64,000 nucleotides of DNA from Acidimicrobiia bacterium (GCA_022820925.1 JAJEEO010000007.1:149279-213278), one strand, 5' to 3'; positions 36,131 to 46,273 are shown, counted from the stretch's first letter. Notes: generated by a model from the sequence alone, not told the origin. Numbers and translations are program-made.

Positions 36131-38695
36131 TCAGGTGAGGACGCCGGCGATGACGAGTTCGGCGATCTTGTCGGCGTCGTAGCCGAGGATGCCTTCGAGC
36201 ACCTCCATGTTGTGCTCACCGAACATCGGGCCGCCCCACAGCGGCCGGCCGGGCGTGCGTGACAGATCGAAGTTGCTGTCCTCAACCCAGGTGTGGCCGT
36301 GCTTGGCGTGCGGCACCGACACAAAGTGCTCGCGGGCCACGATCTGCGGGTCGGCCATCAGATCTGCCGCGTCGTTCACACGGTGGGCCGGCACGCCGCA
36401 CGCTTGAAGTGCTGCTTCGATGGCGGCTGCTTCCTGCGGCTCCGACCACGCAGTGATTGCGGCGTCGATGGCCCCGGCGTGGGCTCTACGGCTCTCTGCA
36501 CCGAGGGCTGCAAGACCCCCGTCTGCGCTGGCTCTCAGTGTGCCGAGCGCTCGGTCCAGATCGGCGTTGCCCGTCGCAGCCTCAGCCAGCAGTGCCGCCA
36601 GGGCGCCCCAGTGTGCGTCCGTCTCGCAGGCGATCGCCACCCAGCGATCGTCGCCGGCAGCGGGGTACACGCCGTGGGGGCACATGTGGCGATCGCCATT
36701 GCCGTTCCGGCCGGCAGTGCGGCCGTTGATCTCCTCGTCCGCGAACTCAGTCGCCAGGAAGTGCAGAGCGCCTTCCATCTGGGCGAAGTCGATGTGCTGG
36801 CCCCGTCCGGTGCGGTCGCGCTCGGCCAGCGCGGACAGGATCAGCATCACGCCCAGCTTCGGCGAGATGTAGTCGGTGTAGGCGGTGAAGGGCCCCGCCG
36901 GGATGCGGTCGGGCCATCCGGTCACCGGGTAGAAGCCGGCGATGGCCGCCGCCATCGTGCCGAATCCCGCATACAGGCGCATCGGCCCGGTCTGGCCCAT
37001 CAGGCAGCTCGAGAACATGACCAGCTCGGGGTTCACCTCGCGCAGCACGTCGTAGGTGAGGCCCCAGTTCTCCATCGCCTTCGGCGAGAACGACTCGGTC
37101 AGCACGTCGCACCACGCCACGAGATCGAGGATCACCTCACGGGCCTCGGGCAGGGACAGGTCGAGCGTCAGATCCATCTTCCCGGCGTTGATCGAGTGGA
37201 ACTGCAGCGCGTTCTCCTGCCCGCCCTCCTCGCCGATGAACGGGTGGACGCCGCGCAGCACGTCGGGCTTCAGCTCGCTCTCGACCTTCACCACGGTGGC
37301 GCCGTAGTCGGCCAGCGTGCGGGTGGCGCCGGGGCCGGCCAGCGCCCACATGAAGTCCAGGATCTTGACGTCGTCGAGCGGACGCTCCAGCGAGCGACCG
37401 GTGGCGGCGATCTCGGCGCGAGGGCGAGCGGTGATGGCGGTGCCCGCAGCGCCGTTGCCGCCGATGTAGTGCTCGGTGTGCTCGCCCAGCTTCGGCGCGA
37501 CGGGCAGGACCGGCATCGGATCTGCCGTGGTCTTCGCCAGCGATCCGCACAGGCGCACCGATGCGAGACCGGCATCCCGGGGCACTTCGATGTGCTCCCA
37601 GTAGTCGCGAACCTCGAGTTGCTCGAGGGCGAGCACATCTGCGGTCGTGGTGATGGGCGCGATCAGCAGGTTGTCGGCCAACGCCCGTTCCAGCAGCTCG
37701 GCCTTGGTCTTGGTGGCCACGAATGCCGTCAGGGCCTTGATGGCCTGATCGAAGGTGTCCATCGACTCGCGGCCCTCCAAGATGGCCATGCCGAAGTCCA
37801 CCCAGTCCTTGTCACGCAATTCGGGCTCGCAGAACCCCTCCTCGCAGGCCCACGAGAGAATCCGGCTGGTGAAGGGGGCGATCATCGGGCCGAACAGGAA
37901 CGTGACGGTCACGTGCCCGTCTGCACACTCGTACACCCACGGGATCAGGAAGCCCCCGAGGTCGACCGCTCCAGGGAGCCGAACCGGCACGTCCCCGCCG
38001 GTCAGCACCGTCATCATCTGGAATTGGGTGCAGTCCACGAAGGACTGCTGGGCCGAGGTGTCCACGTGCTGGCCCAGGCCCGAGTGCTGCCGTTCGTGCA
38101 GCGCCATGAGGATCGCGCCGGCCGTGTCGACCGCGGCGTTGTGCCACGTCTGGGGCGAACCGATGCGGACGGGAGCCCGGTCACGGTCGCCGGTCAGCGA
38201 CATCGTGCCGCTGGATGCTGCGATGGTCAGATCGGTCGCAGCCCAGCCGGTCTTGGGACCGGTCTCCCCGAAGGGCGTGATCGACGCGGTCACCAACTCG
38301 GGGTTGTCAGCGCGCAGCGCTTCGAGGTCGACATCGAAGACACCGCACGAGATGACGGCATCGCAGCGGGCGGCGAGTTCCGCGATCTGCGCCGGATCGT
38401 CGATGACCACCGAGTGCTTGCCCCGGTTGTAGACGAAGAACTCGATGGAGCGCTCCGGATCGGCCACGTCGTCGATATAGGGGCCCCGGTGACGGGTGCG
38501 GTGCCCGCCGGGCGGCTCGCAGAGCACCACCTCGGCGCCGAGCTGGGCCAGCAGCAAGCCGGCGAGATGGCCCCGGTCGTCGGTCAGATCAAGTATCCGG
38601 CAGCCGTCCAGCACCCTGATTCGCCTCCAGGCGTCGATGTAGTGCCGGCGCAGCCGGCCGAATCCCGCAAACTCTGCCAGAACCGCTCGCCGCAC
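36131..38695 (-). CDS. CaiB/BaiF family CoA-transferase, tandem two-domain fusion (start uncertain)
   Basis: CRILDLTDDRGHLAGLLLAQLGAEVVLCEPPGG and VKILDFMWALAGPGATRTLADYGATVVKVES; paralogous to 31098..33557. Confidence 0.9.
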   Translation of the reverse strand: MRRAVLAEFAGFGRLRRHYIDAWRRIRVLDGCRILDLTDDRGHLAGLLLAQLGAEVVLCEPPGGHRTRHRGPYIDDVADPERSIEFFVYNRGKHSVVIDDPAQIAELAARCDAVISCGVFDVDLEALRADNPELVTASITPFGETGPKTGWAATDLTIAASSGTMSLTGDRDRAPVRIGSPQTWHNAAVDTAGAILMALHERQHSGLGQHVDTSAQQSFVDCTQFQMMTVLTGGDVPVRLPGAVDLGGFLIPWVYECADGHVTVTFLFGPMIAPFTSRILSWACEEGFCEPELRDKDWVDFGMAILEGRESMDTFDQAIKALTAFVATKTKAELLERALADNLLIAPITTTADVLALEQLEVRDYWEHIEVPRDAGLASVRLCGSLAKTTADPMPVLPVAPKLGEHTEHYIGGNGAAGTAITARPRAEIAATGRSLERPLDDVKILDFMWALAGPGATRTLADYGATVVKVESELKPDVLRGVHPFIGEEGGQENALQFHSINAGKMDLTLDLSLPEAREVILDLVAWCDVLTESFSPKAMENWGLTYDVLREVNPELVMFSSCLMGQTGPMRLYAGFGTMAAAIAGFYPVTGWPDRIPAGPFTAYTDYISPKLGVMLILSALAERDRTGRGQHIDFAQMEGALHFLATEFADEEINGRTAGRNGNGDRHMCPHGVYPAAGDDRWVAIACETDAHWGALAALLAEAATGNADLDRALGTLRASADGGLAALGAESRRAHAGAIDAAITAWSEPQEAAAIEAALQACGVPAHRVNDAADLMADPQIVAREHFVSVPHAKHGHTWVEDSNFDLSRTPGRPLWGGPMFGEHNMEVLEGILGYDADKIAELVIAGVLT

Positions 38696-38732
38696 GCGTG
38701 CACTGCGTTCGCTGTCGGGTCAGCGGAACGGC

Positions 38733-38746
38733 CTCTCGGCCGAGAG
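38733..38746. promoter_or_regulatory. 14-bp palindrome at the -35 region of the ABC transporter operon
   Basis: CTCTCGGCCGAGAG upstream of TACCTT (38756..38761) and ATG 38768. Confidence 0.45.
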
Positions 38747-38767
38747 CCTGAGCGTTACCTTGCTGGC

Positions 38768-40561
38768 ATGACCATGCTCCAGGCACAAGGGCGCCCGAAG
38801 GGTTCGTCGGACTCGCCGAGCCGGCGGAGGCCCCGCGGTCGACGCATCGGAATCGCTGTGATCGCCCTCGTGTTGCTCGTAGCGGCGTGCGGCAGCGACA
38901 CGCCAGTTGACGATTCGGCACCCGAGACCACGGCCAGCGCCGCCGACGACACCGGCGCGCCCGACACTGAAGACAGCTCCAGCGGCGGCACGCTCGTGCT
39001 GGCCGTCGAGCAGTGGCCCGAGTGCATCAACCCGGTCACGTCGTGTGCCAACGCCACCTGGACGATCTGGTCGGTGCTGATCCACTACTTGCCGCGGCTC
39101 ATGGAGCTCGACCAGAGCAACACCTATGTGGCGTCGTCGTTGCTGGTCGAGGAGCCGACAGTTGCCAACGGCGGCCTTGTCACCGCAGACGACGGCACAT
39201 TCACGCTCACATACCGACTCAACCCCGAAGCGACGTGGAGCGACGGCACGCCCATCACCAGCACCGATGTCTGGTTCACCTGGCGCGCTGGGCTCGACAC
39301 CACCGGCACTCTCAGCACCATCGGTCTCATTCTCATCACCGAGATCGACCATTCCGATCCCCACACGGCCGTTATCACCTTCAGCGAGCCATACGCGCCG
39401 TGGCCGACCCTGTTCAGCGGTTTGCTGCCGGCGCATGAGCTGGGCCCGGACACCGATATCGCTGACAAGTGGAACGATGAGATCACTGTCTCGGGCGGGC
39501 CATGGATCCAAGAGGAATGGAATCAGGAGCAGCACATCCTGGTGCCCAACAGCACGTACTGGGACGCCGATCGCATCCCGCTGGTGGACCGTGTGGTGAT
39601 GGTGCCCCGCGAGGACACCGATTCGGAGCTGCTGGCCCTGCAGACCGGAGAAGCCATGGCCGCCTTCCCCCAGCCCTTCCCCGGGGCCCGAGAGCGGATC
39701 ACCGGCGATCTGACCTATGAGGTCGCCGAGGGCACCTATATGGAGGGCCTGTGGATCAACCAGGACGCGCCCGATCGCCGATTCGACATGACGCGCCACC
39801 TCCGCCAAGCCGTCGCCTACGCACTCGACCGCGAACGCGTAGCAGAAGTCGCGCTGGGCACGATCGTCGCTGACCCGCCAGTCCTGCAATGCGCCGGATG
39901 GAATCCCGGGTTCGGCCCCTGGTGTCAAGACGACTTCGCCCGCTACACCCAGGATGCGGCCAAGGTCGCAGAACTGCTCGAGGCCGAAGGATGGAGCCGT
40001 CCGGACCCCGAAGGGTTGTGGATGAATGCCGAGGGCGAGGAGTTGGTGTTGGCATGGAACACCGTCGCCGGCAACAAGCGACGCGAGGACGTGCAAGCAC
40101 TAGTGGTGGAGATGACTGCGCCGCTGGGCATCGGCTGGGAGATCATCAACTATGACCCGGGCGAGCTGTTCCAGAATCGGCTGCCGGCGCTGAACTTCGG
40201 CCCGGTTGCACTGTTCGCGAACAGCACCAACCCTGACCCCTCGGTGGCGAATCTGTACGACATCGACGGCGTGCCCACCGAAGAGAACGAGCGGACGGGA
40301 CAGAACTTCACTGCCTACCGCAGCCAAACGGCCAGTGACTTGGCCTTCGCGATCGATGCCGAGGTCGATCCGGCCGCGCGCCTCGAACTGGTGCACCAGC
40401 TCAGCGAGATTCTGGCCGCCGACGTGCCGTGGATCCCGCTGTACATGCTGCCCAACATGATCATCTGGGATGCGACCGCGGTGTCGGGTCCGGGCGCGTA
40501 TGTGTCGAGTCCCTACGGCGGGTTCTTCGACATGTTCGACTGGACGGTGCACGCCGAATGA
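38768..40561 (+). CDS. ABC transporter substrate-binding protein, family 5 (peptide/nickel type), lipoprotein
   Basis: RIGIAVIALVLLVAACGSD lipobox; GGTLVLAVEQWPECINPVTSC; YRLNPEATWSDGTPITSTDVWFTW; RHLRQAVAYALDRERVAEVALG. Confidence 0.93.
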   Translation: MTMLQAQGRPKGSSDSPSRRRPRGRRIGIAVIALVLLVAACGSDTPVDDSAPETTASAADDTGAPDTEDSSSGGTLVLAVEQWPECINPVTSCANATWTIWSVLIHYLPRLMELDQSNTYVASSLLVEEPTVANGGLVTADDGTFTLTYRLNPEATWSDGTPITSTDVWFTWRAGLDTTGTLSTIGLILITEIDHSDPHTAVITFSEPYAPWPTLFSGLLPAHELGPDTDIADKWNDEITVSGGPWIQEEWNQEQHILVPNSTYWDADRIPLVDRVVMVPREDTDSELLALQTGEAMAAFPQPFPGARERITGDLTYEVAEGTYMEGLWINQDAPDRRFDMTRHLRQAVAYALDRERVAEVALGTIVADPPVLQCAGWNPGFGPWCQDDFARYTQDAAKVAELLEAEGWSRPDPEGLWMNAEGEELVLAWNTVAGNKRREDVQALVVEMTAPLGIGWEIINYDPGELFQNRLPALNFGPVALFANSTNPDPSVANLYDIDGVPTEENERTGQNFTAYRSQTASDLAFAIDAEVDPAARLELVHQLSEILAADVPWIPLYMLPNMIIWDATAVSGPGAYVSSPYGGFFDMFDWTVHAE

Positions 40562-40598
40562 ACCGGTAGCCCGGGCGCAGACTGGCAGGCTCAGCATC

Positions 40599-41585
40599 GT
40601 GGCGCGCTATGTGCTGACACGGCTCGCGACGACGATCCCGATCCTGCTGGCGATTTCGATTGCCGTGTTCTGGGGCGCCAATCACGTCGCTGATCCCACG
40701 GTCAGCCTTACGTTGAATCCTCGGATCGCCCCAGAAGACCTGGCGGCCTACCGGGAGCACCTAGGGCTCGGCGAACCGCTCATCGGCCGGTACTGGCAAT
40801 GGCTCGGCAACTTTGTCCAAGGTGACTTAGGCACGTCCCTGGTCCAGAACGGCGCGGAGGTGTGGCCGATCGTTCGGACTGCGATGGCCAACACGCTTGT
40901 CCTGATCGTCATCGCCGCCATCGGCTCGCTTGCGTTGGGCATCGCCATTGGAACCGTGTCGGCAGTGCGGCGCGGATCATTCCTCGAGAACGCCGCTACG
41001 ACGGGATCGTTCCTCGGGATCTCGATCCCGCCCTTCTGGCTGGGTCTCATGCTGCAGCTGTTCCTCGGGCTGTACCTGGCGAACTGGCTGGGCGTGACGC
41101 CGCCCTTGCTGCCCACGGCCGGCCTGTACTCGCCCGGCCAGCAGGGTTTCGATTTGGTGGACCGGCTGCGCCACCTGGTGCTCCCGGCGATGGCGCTTTC
41201 GCTCCAGCTCGTGGCGGTCTACAGCCGCTACATGAGGGCGAGCCTGCTTGACGTCATGAGTTCAGACCACATCCGTGCCGCTCGTGGGCGGGGCCTGCCC
41301 GAGCGCACGGTGGTGGTGCGCCACGGTGTGCGCAACGCGCTCATCCCCGTGTCAACGCAAGCCGCCACAGATGCCGGGCAGCTCGTCGGCGGGCTCATCG
41401 TGACTGAGCAGGTGTTCCAATACCCGGGCATGGGCCGGCTGTTCGTGGACGCCATGCTCGGTGGTGACTATCCCGTTCTGCTGGCCGCGGTGATGATCAC
41501 CGCCGCAGCCGTCTTTCTCGTCAACCTTGCCGCCGACGTGTCCTACGGCGTGCTTGATCCCAGGATTCGACGTGGCACGGGCTGA
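40599..41585 (+). CDS. ABC transporter permease (DppB-like)
   Basis: VARYVLTRLATTIPILLAISIAVFW...GDLGTSLVQNGAEVWPIVRTAMANTLVL...SDHIRAARGRGLPERTVVVRHGVRNALIPV. Confidence 0.94.
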   Translation: MARYVLTRLATTIPILLAISIAVFWGANHVADPTVSLTLNPRIAPEDLAAYREHLGLGEPLIGRYWQWLGNFVQGDLGTSLVQNGAEVWPIVRTAMANTLVLIVIAAIGSLALGIAIGTVSAVRRGSFLENAATTGSFLGISIPPFWLGLMLQLFLGLYLANWLGVTPPLLPTAGLYSPGQQGFDLVDRLRHLVLPAMALSLQLVAVYSRYMRASLLDVMSSDHIRAARGRGLPERTVVVRHGVRNALIPVSTQAATDAGQLVGGLIVTEQVFQYPGMGRLFVDAMLGGDYPVLLAAVMITAAAVFLVNLAADVSYGVLDPRIRRGTG

Positions 41586-42498
41586 GGCTGCACTCGCAGA
41601 ACGGCCCGTGGTTGTGGTTTGGCGGCGGTTCGCCAGCCGCCGCCTGTCTGTTGTTGCCTTCATGGTCCTGTTGATCACCGCCGCGGTGGTGGCCGGAGCG
41701 GACGTGATCGCTCCCTATGCATCAGGGCAGCAGAACCTCGATCACGTTCTCGCGCCGCCCGGAGACGACTTCCTGCTCGGCACCGACACGTTGGGCCGCG
41801 ACACCCTCAGTCAAGTGCTGTTCGCCGGTCGAATATCGCTTGCCATCGGCGTCTCGGTGGCCCTGATTGCCGCAGTGCTCGGAACGACCGTCGGACTCGT
41901 CGCCGGTTATCTGGGCGGACGCATCGATGCCGTGCTGATGCGGTTCACCGACACGCTGCTCGCGCTGCCGCTCCTCATGATGATCATCCTGCTGGCTCGA
42001 ATCCTCGGCGACAGCGTCACCGATGTCATATTGGTCCTCTCGCTGCTCGGATGGATGGCGCTTGCACGGATCATCCGTGCGAAGGCGCTCGCACTGCGCG
42101 AGGAGGAATTCATCGCGGCTGCACGCGCCATGGGTGCCAGCAGTGGGCGCATCATGTTTCGGCACCTGCTGCCGAATCTGGTGGGCGAGATCTCCGTGGC
42201 GGTCTCGCTGGCAGTCGCCGGTGCCATCCTCGCGGAGTCGACGCTCAGCTTCCTGGGCTTCGGTGTCAGCGCAGCCCATACACCCACGTGGGGCAACATG
42301 ATCGGGGGCAACGAGGGATTCATGACGGTCGAGCCGTGGCTGGTATGGGCACCCGGACTGGCCATCGTCGTGACCGTCCTGGCCGTGAATTATGTGGGCG
42401 ACGGACTGCGCGATGCCTTCGACGTGCGCAGCGACGGACGCGAACGCGAGCCGCATCGAGGCCGCTCCAAGGGTGGCACCGCGAGCCGGCGCCGGTAG
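41572..42498 (+). CDS. ABC transporter permease (DppC-like)
   Basis: FLLGTDTLGRDTLSQVLFAGRISLAIGVSVALIA...EEFIAAARAMGASSGRIMFRHLLPNL...TLSFLGFGV. Confidence 0.94.
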   Translation: MARAEAALAERPVVVVWRRFASRRLSVVAFMVLLITAAVVAGADVIAPYASGQQNLDHVLAPPGDDFLLGTDTLGRDTLSQVLFAGRISLAIGVSVALIAAVLGTTVGLVAGYLGGRIDAVLMRFTDTLLALPLLMMIILLARILGDSVTDVILVLSLLGWMALARIIRAKALALREEEFIAAARAMGASSGRIMFRHLLPNLVGEISVAVSLAVAGAILAESTLSFLGFGVSAAHTPTWGNMIGGNEGFMTVEPWLVWAPGLAIVVTVLAVNYVGDGLRDAFDVRSDGREREPHRGRSKGGTASRRR

Positions 42499-42580
42499 AC
42501 AGCGGGCCGCAATTCCACCACTTGGGGTCTCATCTGTGCTGATGTGTATCCCCAATTCACTTCAGGAGAGGAATCAGATC

Positions 42581-42859
42581 GTGGCGAACAAGGCAGAGAC
42601 CATCAAGGCGGTAGCCGCTCAGGCGGGCGTGACAGCGGGCGACGCGGAGCGGTCGCTCTCAGCGTTCTTCGATCTCGTGGCGGCGGAAGTCAAGGCCGGC
42701 GGCAAGGTGACGTGGCCCGGATTCGGCTCCTTTTCCATGTCCGAGCGTGGCGCACGCATGGGCCGCAACCCCCAGACCGGCGAGTCCATCGAGATCGGTC
42801 CGAGCCGTTCGCTGAAGCTCACCACCGCAGCTGCCATGAAGAAGCAGCTGATGAGCTGA
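42581..42859 (+). CDS. HU-family DNA-binding protein
   Basis: VANKAETIKAVAAQAGVTAGDAERSLSAFFDLVAAEVKAGGKVTWPGFGSFSMSERGARMGRNPQTGESIEI; RBS AGGAGAGG. Confidence 0.93.
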   Translation: MANKAETIKAVAAQAGVTAGDAERSLSAFFDLVAAEVKAGGKVTWPGFGSFSMSERGARMGRNPQTGESIEIGPSRSLKLTTAAAMKKQLMS

Positions 42860-42867
42860 GCTGAGGC

Positions 42868-44205
42868 TCACACAACCGGCGAATCCTGCGGTACCTCCGG
42901 TCGAGGTCGCCGCTTCGTTGCCATACAGAGACACGCCGTCAGGGCCAACGCAGTGATGGTCAGATAGGTCGCGCTGAAGCTGCCGGTGCGGTCCGCAAGC
43001 CAGCCGCTGGCGGCCGGGCCGACGACTGAAGCCGGACCGTAGAACATCGTCATCGTCCCGAGCACGGCCGCGAAGGTGCGATCGGAAACGTGGTCGTTGA
43101 CGAAGGTGGCGACCAGCGACGGATAGGAGAACGACGCTGCGCCGAAGATGATCACGGCAATCACGATCACTTCGCCGGGAGCACGAGTCGACATGACGGC
43201 TCCGGTGCCAGCGCTGAGAGCCATGACCGTTGCCATTGTCGCGGGCCGGCCGATCCGATCGCTGAGACGGCCGAACGCCAGGGCTCCCACCATCGAGCCT
43301 GCTCCCATGCCGGAGAACACCAGCGTCGCGGCCGTCCGGCTGAAGTCGTGATCGCCCTCGAGGGCGCGTCCCAAGAAGTTCGCGAACGACGATGTCATGT
43401 AGGCGAACCCCATATACGCCACGACGGCGCGCTTCCAACCGTGGATCTTGCGCAGCGCGCCGAGGCCGCCCGTCGCAGCGACACGCTCGGTGCGTCGAGC
43501 CCGAACGAAGACCGTCAGCGCCAACAACAGCAAGACCGACAGTGCGGCCTGGGCCAGCCAGATCGGCCGCCAGACGGCATCGTCGGCCGCAATACTGCGC
43601 AGGGCCGTCGTTGCGAGTGGCACACCGATGAAGGCGGCGCCCATCGTGGCCGTGAGCGTGCCCAGTGCGGCTCCTCGACGAGACGCGGGCACGCCGTCGC
43701 TGGCGATGACGGGAGCGGTGAGCCAGATGCCGCCGCCGCCCAGCCCGGCAAGTGCGGTCCCGATCACCACGGCGAGGGCGGTCGTCGCCGTGCCGATGAC
43801 TGCGATCCCCACCGTTGTGGTGATGATGCCCGCGCGCAGCAACGTGAACGGCTCGATGCGTCCCGCAGTGAACGTCACGATGATCACGCCGGCGAAGTAG
43901 GCGCCCATGTTGGCTGAGCCGAGCGCGCCGATCAGGGTGTCGCTGAGGTCGAGATCGTCGGCCATGGCGGGCACGAGCACGCCGACGGTGGCCCGCCCGA
44001 AGACGTGCGACACCACGCCCGACAAAGCCACCAGCACCACCCGTCCCCAGCGGACGCGCTCGCGTGATGCGCCCCCGACGTCTCCGGGCGCAGCGCCATC
44101 GGGCGGCGCGGTGCCTCGATGCGTCGCCTCCGCAGTAGCCGGCCCGCCCGAGCTTGATGGGGCCGGGCCACGAATGACGGCGAAGACGTCGGGCAGGCGG
44201 CCCAT
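42868..44205 (-). CDS. MFS transporter
   Basis: 12-TM-like hydrophobicity, ALAFGRLSDRIGRPATM motif. Confidence 0.85.
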   Translation of the reverse strand: MGRLPDVFAVIRGPAPSSSGGPATAEATHRGTAPPDGAAPGDVGGASRERVRWGRVVLVALSGVVSHVFGRATVGVLVPAMADDLDLSDTLIGALGSANMGAYFAGVIIVTFTAGRIEPFTLLRAGIITTTVGIAVIGTATTALAVVIGTALAGLGGGGIWLTAPVIASDGVPASRRGAALGTLTATMGAAFIGVPLATTALRSIAADDAVWRPIWLAQAALSVLLLLALTVFVRARRTERVAATGGLGALRKIHGWKRAVVAYMGFAYMTSSFANFLGRALEGDHDFSRTAATLVFSGMGAGSMVGALAFGRLSDRIGRPATMATVMALSAGTGAVMSTRAPGEVIVIAVIIFGAASFSYPSLVATFVNDHVSDRTFAAVLGTMTMFYGPASVVGPAASGWLADRTGSFSATYLTITALALTACLCMATKRRPRPEVPQDSPVV

Positions 44206-44223
44206 CAGCGTGGTGGCGGGGGT

Positions 44224-45441
44224 TCAGTGCCCCGGCGTGAACCTGATCGGCAATGTCGACGGTCCCCAGATGCCGTTGGACACCGGCTTCCATTCCACGT
44301 CGCCGTCGAGGCGCAGGTCCGGCATCCGATTCGCGACGGCCTTGAGCGCCTCCTGCAGCTCCGCCCGTGCCAGGAACGCGCCGAGGCAGTAGTGGATGCC
44401 GCTGCCAAACGTCATGTGCGGCGCGCTCGACCGGCGCGTGATGTCGAAGCGCATCGGCTGGTCGAACTGCGTCTCGTCGTGGTTGGCGGCGGTGAAGCTG
44501 GGAAAGATCAGCGTGCTGGCCGGGAACTCGATGTCGCGGTAGGTGAGCGTCTCGCTGGCGTAGCGGGCGGTGCCCCGGATGGCTCCGAAGTGCCGCATGA
44601 CCTCTTCGGCAGCCAGGGGTGCGAGCGACGGCTCGTCGCGCAGCAGCCGGAGCTGGTCGGGACAGCGGGCGAACAGCTCCACAGCGCAGGCGAGCTGATT
44701 GCGCGTGGTGTCGGTGCCGGCGAGCAGTACGGCGTTGGCCAGCGACTGCATCTCCTCAGTGCTCAGCCGGTCGCCTGCTTCTTCGGCAGCGATCAGGTCC
44801 GAGAGCAGATCGTCGCGAGGCTCGGCGCGCCGTTCCGCGATGAGCTTGGACATGTAGGCGCCCATCTCGTCCTGCGCGTTCATGATCGTGTGCAGGTCAC
44901 GTGCCAAGTTGCCGTTGAACACCCGGAAGATGTCGGTTGCGAGGCGGCTGAACAGCTCCCAGTCGTCGCGGGGTGCGCCTAGCAACTCGCAGATGATCGG
45001 GATCGGGTACGGCTCGCAGACCTCGGTGACGAAATCACCGTGACCGCGGGCACACAGCGGGTCGAGCAGATCATTGATGACCTCGGCCATGAACGGGCGC
45101 AGCCGCTCGGCCGCCTTGGGTGTGAACGCCGGCCCGACGAGCCGGCGCAGCCGCTGATGCTCATCGCCTTCCATGCCCAGGATGTTCTGCCCGCTGCGGC
45201 GGTTCCATTCGGCGTCGTCGACGCCTTGCATCTGGGCGATGAGGCCGATGGCACTGAACCAGCGCTTGTCCCGCAGCATGGCGGTCACGTCCGCGTGGCG
45301 GGTGATGACGTATCCCAGCGGAGTGCGTGCGATCCAGGTCCGCGTCGCCAGATCGGTCAGCGCAGCCCGGCGCTCATCCTCGCTGCCGTCGGCGTCGAGG
45401 CCGACCTCGGGCATCTCCACGTCGGCGACCGGCACTGCCAT
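44224..45441 (-). CDS. cytochrome P450
   Basis: VLLAGTDTTRNQLA (I-helix), EEVMRHFG (ExxR-like region), MTFGSGIHYCLGAFLARAEL (heme Cys). TAGGGT at -12 to -7 of ATG. Confidence 0.96.
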   Translation of the reverse strand: MAVPVADVEMPEVGLDADGSEDERRAALTDLATRTWIARTPLGYVITRHADVTAMLRDKRWFSAIGLIAQMQGVDDAEWNRRSGQNILGMEGDEHQRLRRLVGPAFTPKAAERLRPFMAEVINDLLDPLCARGHGDFVTEVCEPYPIPIICELLGAPRDDWELFSRLATDIFRVFNGNLARDLHTIMNAQDEMGAYMSKLIAERRAEPRDDLLSDLIAAEEAGDRLSTEEMQSLANAVLLAGTDTTRNQLACAVELFARCPDQLRLLRDEPSLAPLAAEEVMRHFGAIRGTARYASETLTYRDIEFPASTLIFPSFTAANHDETQFDQPMRFDITRRSSAPHMTFGSGIHYCLGAFLARAELQEALKAVANRMPDLRLDGDVEWKPVSNGIWGPSTLPIRFTPGH

Positions 45442-45520
45442 GGGCGCACCCTAACCAGCGTTGCTGCGGCGCCCGCCGCGGCCCGGGCACGCCCGCAGGT
45501 GCAGCCGTAGCATTCGGGCA

Positions 45521-46273
45521 ATGAGCGCTTCCGCAGATTCGAACGCCCAAGAATCGAATGCCGATTCCACGGCTGACAGCTCTGTCTCAGCAGAGCTGCG
45601 CGGCGACGTGCTGCTGGTGCGGGTGGACGACGGCAAGGCCAACGCCTTCTCGGTGCCGATGCTCGCCGCGCTCGACGCCCAGATCGATGCTGCCGAGGCA
45701 GACGGTGGGATCAAGGCGGTGGTCATCGCCGGCAATGATCGGGCGTTCTTCGCGGGATTCGATCTGAACGTGATTCGCAGCGGTGACGCTGCCGCGATCG
45801 GCGAACTGGTGTCAGCCGGCGGTGCGATGGTGCGGCGGGCCTATGGCGCATCGGTGCCGGTGGTAGCGGCCTGCACCGGCCACGCGGTCGCCGCCGGTGC
45901 CCTGCTGCTGCTGGGCTGCGACCACCGTGTCGGACCCGACGCCCCCGTCAAGATCGGCTTGAACGAGGTCGCGATCGCGCTGACGCTGCCCGGCTGGGCG
46001 ATGACGATCGCCAAGGAACGCCTGTCGCGCCGCCACCTGCAGCGCTGCGTGGCCAACGCCCGCCTGCTGGACGGCAACGGAGCGGTCGAGGCCGGCTACC
46101 TGGACGAAGCCGTCAGCCCCGACGCAGTGGTGGACCGAGCGCTGGAGGTTGCTGCAGAGCTGGCGGAGACGCTTGACGCCCGCGCCTACGCCGGCACGGT
46201 GCGGGCGCTGCGCGGCGATGTGCTCGCAGCAATGGATGCATCGGTCGAGCGGGATCGGGCCGCCGCGGCGTGA
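45521..46273 (+). CDS. enoyl-CoA hydratase/isomerase family protein
   Basis: KAVVIAGNDRAFFAGFDLNVI, AACTGHAVAAGALLLLGCDHRVG. Confidence 0.9.
   Translation: MSASADSNAQESNADSTADSSVSAELRGDVLLVRVDDGKANAFSVPMLAALDAQIDAAEADGGIKAVVIAGNDRAFFAGFDLNVIRSGDAAAIGELVSAGGAMVRRAYGASVPVVAACTGHAVAAGALLLLGCDHRVGPDAPVKIGLNEVAIALTLPGWAMTIAKERLSRRHLQRCVANARLLDGNGAVEAGYLDEAVSPDAVVDRALEVAAELAETLDARAYAGTVRALRGDVLAAMDASVERDRAAAA

Noticed and set aside
36293-38767. N-terminal ~825 codons of the 1422-aa plus-strand ORF
   Set aside because: Antisense read-through opposite the fused CoA-transferase in high-GC sequence; the real SBP gene starts at 38768 with a lipobox signal peptide.
44221-44243. GGTTCA/TGAACC inverted repeat at the P450 stop
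   Set aside because: Only 6-bp arms with an 11-nt loop; too weak alone.
42659-44293. 544-aa minus ORF in an alternative frame of the MFS gene
   Set aside because: Arg/His-rich out-of-frame translation of a real transporter at 42868..44205.
46262-46271. CGCCGCGGCG palindrome at the end of the enoyl-CoA hydratase gene
   Set aside because: Explained by a poly-Ala codon run (GCC GCC GCG GCG) in high-GC coding sequence.
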